A program made the translations under genes and the position numbers. Of a stretch of 64,000 nt of DNA, positions 63,945 through 64,000 are shown piece by piece. The notes below the pieces were generated by a model, which saw only the letters and a program-made list of their open reading frames with translations, was not told the DNA's origin and did not search any database. Within the stretch, counting starts at the first letter, position 1; each line of letters begins with the position of its first letter. Origin of the DNA: Octadecabacter arcticus 238 (GTDB lineage: Bacteria; Pseudomonadota; Alphaproteobacteria; Rhodobacterales; Rhodobacteraceae); the NCBI RefSeq assembly GCF_000155735.2, contig NC_020908.1:2795001-2859000 (forward strand), written 5' to 3'.

Positions 63945-64000
63945 TCACTCGGCCAATAACTGTTCCCCCTCAAGAACCTCAAACGGGGTGGGCGGCGTGG
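63945..64000 (-). CDS. Partial gene at the right edge, last 17 codons only
   Basis: The minus strand reads TPPTPFEVLEGEQLLAE and stop TGA at 63947-63945, overlapping the possible GTG start of the following exported protein gene. Too little is visible to name it; the overlap says the two genes form one operon. Confidence 0.5.
   Translation of the reverse strand, partial: TPPTPFEVLEGEQLLAE

Overview
The window looks like a chromosomal segment of a marine roseobacter (Alphaproteobacteria, Rhodobacterales). The evidence is a near-complete methylated-amine locus (TMAO uptake, dimethylamine monooxygenase, gamma-glutamylmethylamide and N-methylglutamate synthesis, trimethylamine monooxygenase), a sarcosine oxidase operon, a class II ribonucleotide reductase and typical roseobacter housekeeping genes. 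The number of insertion sequences and IS-broken genes is very high, which recalls Octadecabacter, but the genus is inference only.

Layout. 1-2.0 kb: the end of a sugar ABC uptake locus (partial binding protein, left edge) with a divergent LacI regulator. 2.70-13.40 kb: a more AT-rich integrative element inserted in the 3' end of tRNA-Ser(UGA). It is bounded by a 19-base direct repeat, with near-identical 24-base arm-type repeats at both ends, an integrase and an SF3/primase-type helicase next to an array of TTCTCA motifs. Its cargo is DUF2938, a serine resolvase, a tandem pair of tiny exported proteins, YbjQ-type protein (one intact, one decayed copy), a DUF2167-like membrane protein, a DUF4145 protein and a small exported protein, with fossils of IS66, a serine recombinase and a second integrase. 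13.7-20.5 kb: core genes (SPOR lipoprotein, D-Ala-D-Ala carboxypeptidase, tmk, holB, tatD, metallo-hydrolase, AEC transporter, ArsC-like protein).

21.4-27.7 kb: a mobile-element graveyard (decayed P4-type integrase, IS110, IS481, IS30, IS3, IS630) in which a delta-class carbonic anhydrase gene has been split by the IS3 element. 27.7-41.5 kb: nrdJ directly abutting the IS630, a transglutaminase-like protein, soxBDAG, a double-cupin protein, nagA, an aldehyde dehydrogenase broken by a frameshift and a second IS630, and glutathione-dependent formaldehyde dehydrogenase. 41.6-43.9 kb: a beta-barrel gene cut off by a second IS3 element. 43.9-64 kb: an OFA-type MFS transporter, then the methylated-amine locus.

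How the genes fit together. The Tmo transporter imports TMAO, and Tmm makes TMAO from TMA. Dmm demethylates dimethylamine to methylamine, with a GcvT-like partner probably passing the C1 unit to tetrahydrofolate. GmaS joins methylamine to glutamate and MgsABC makes N-methylglutamate. AmtB with a small membrane protein handles released ammonium. Sarcosine oxidase and formaldehyde dehydrogenase treat sarcosine and C1 units of the betaine/methylamine network. TMAO demethylase (tdm) and N-methylglutamate dehydrogenase (mgd) are not in the window. All product names rest on reading the translated sequences; no database search was run.
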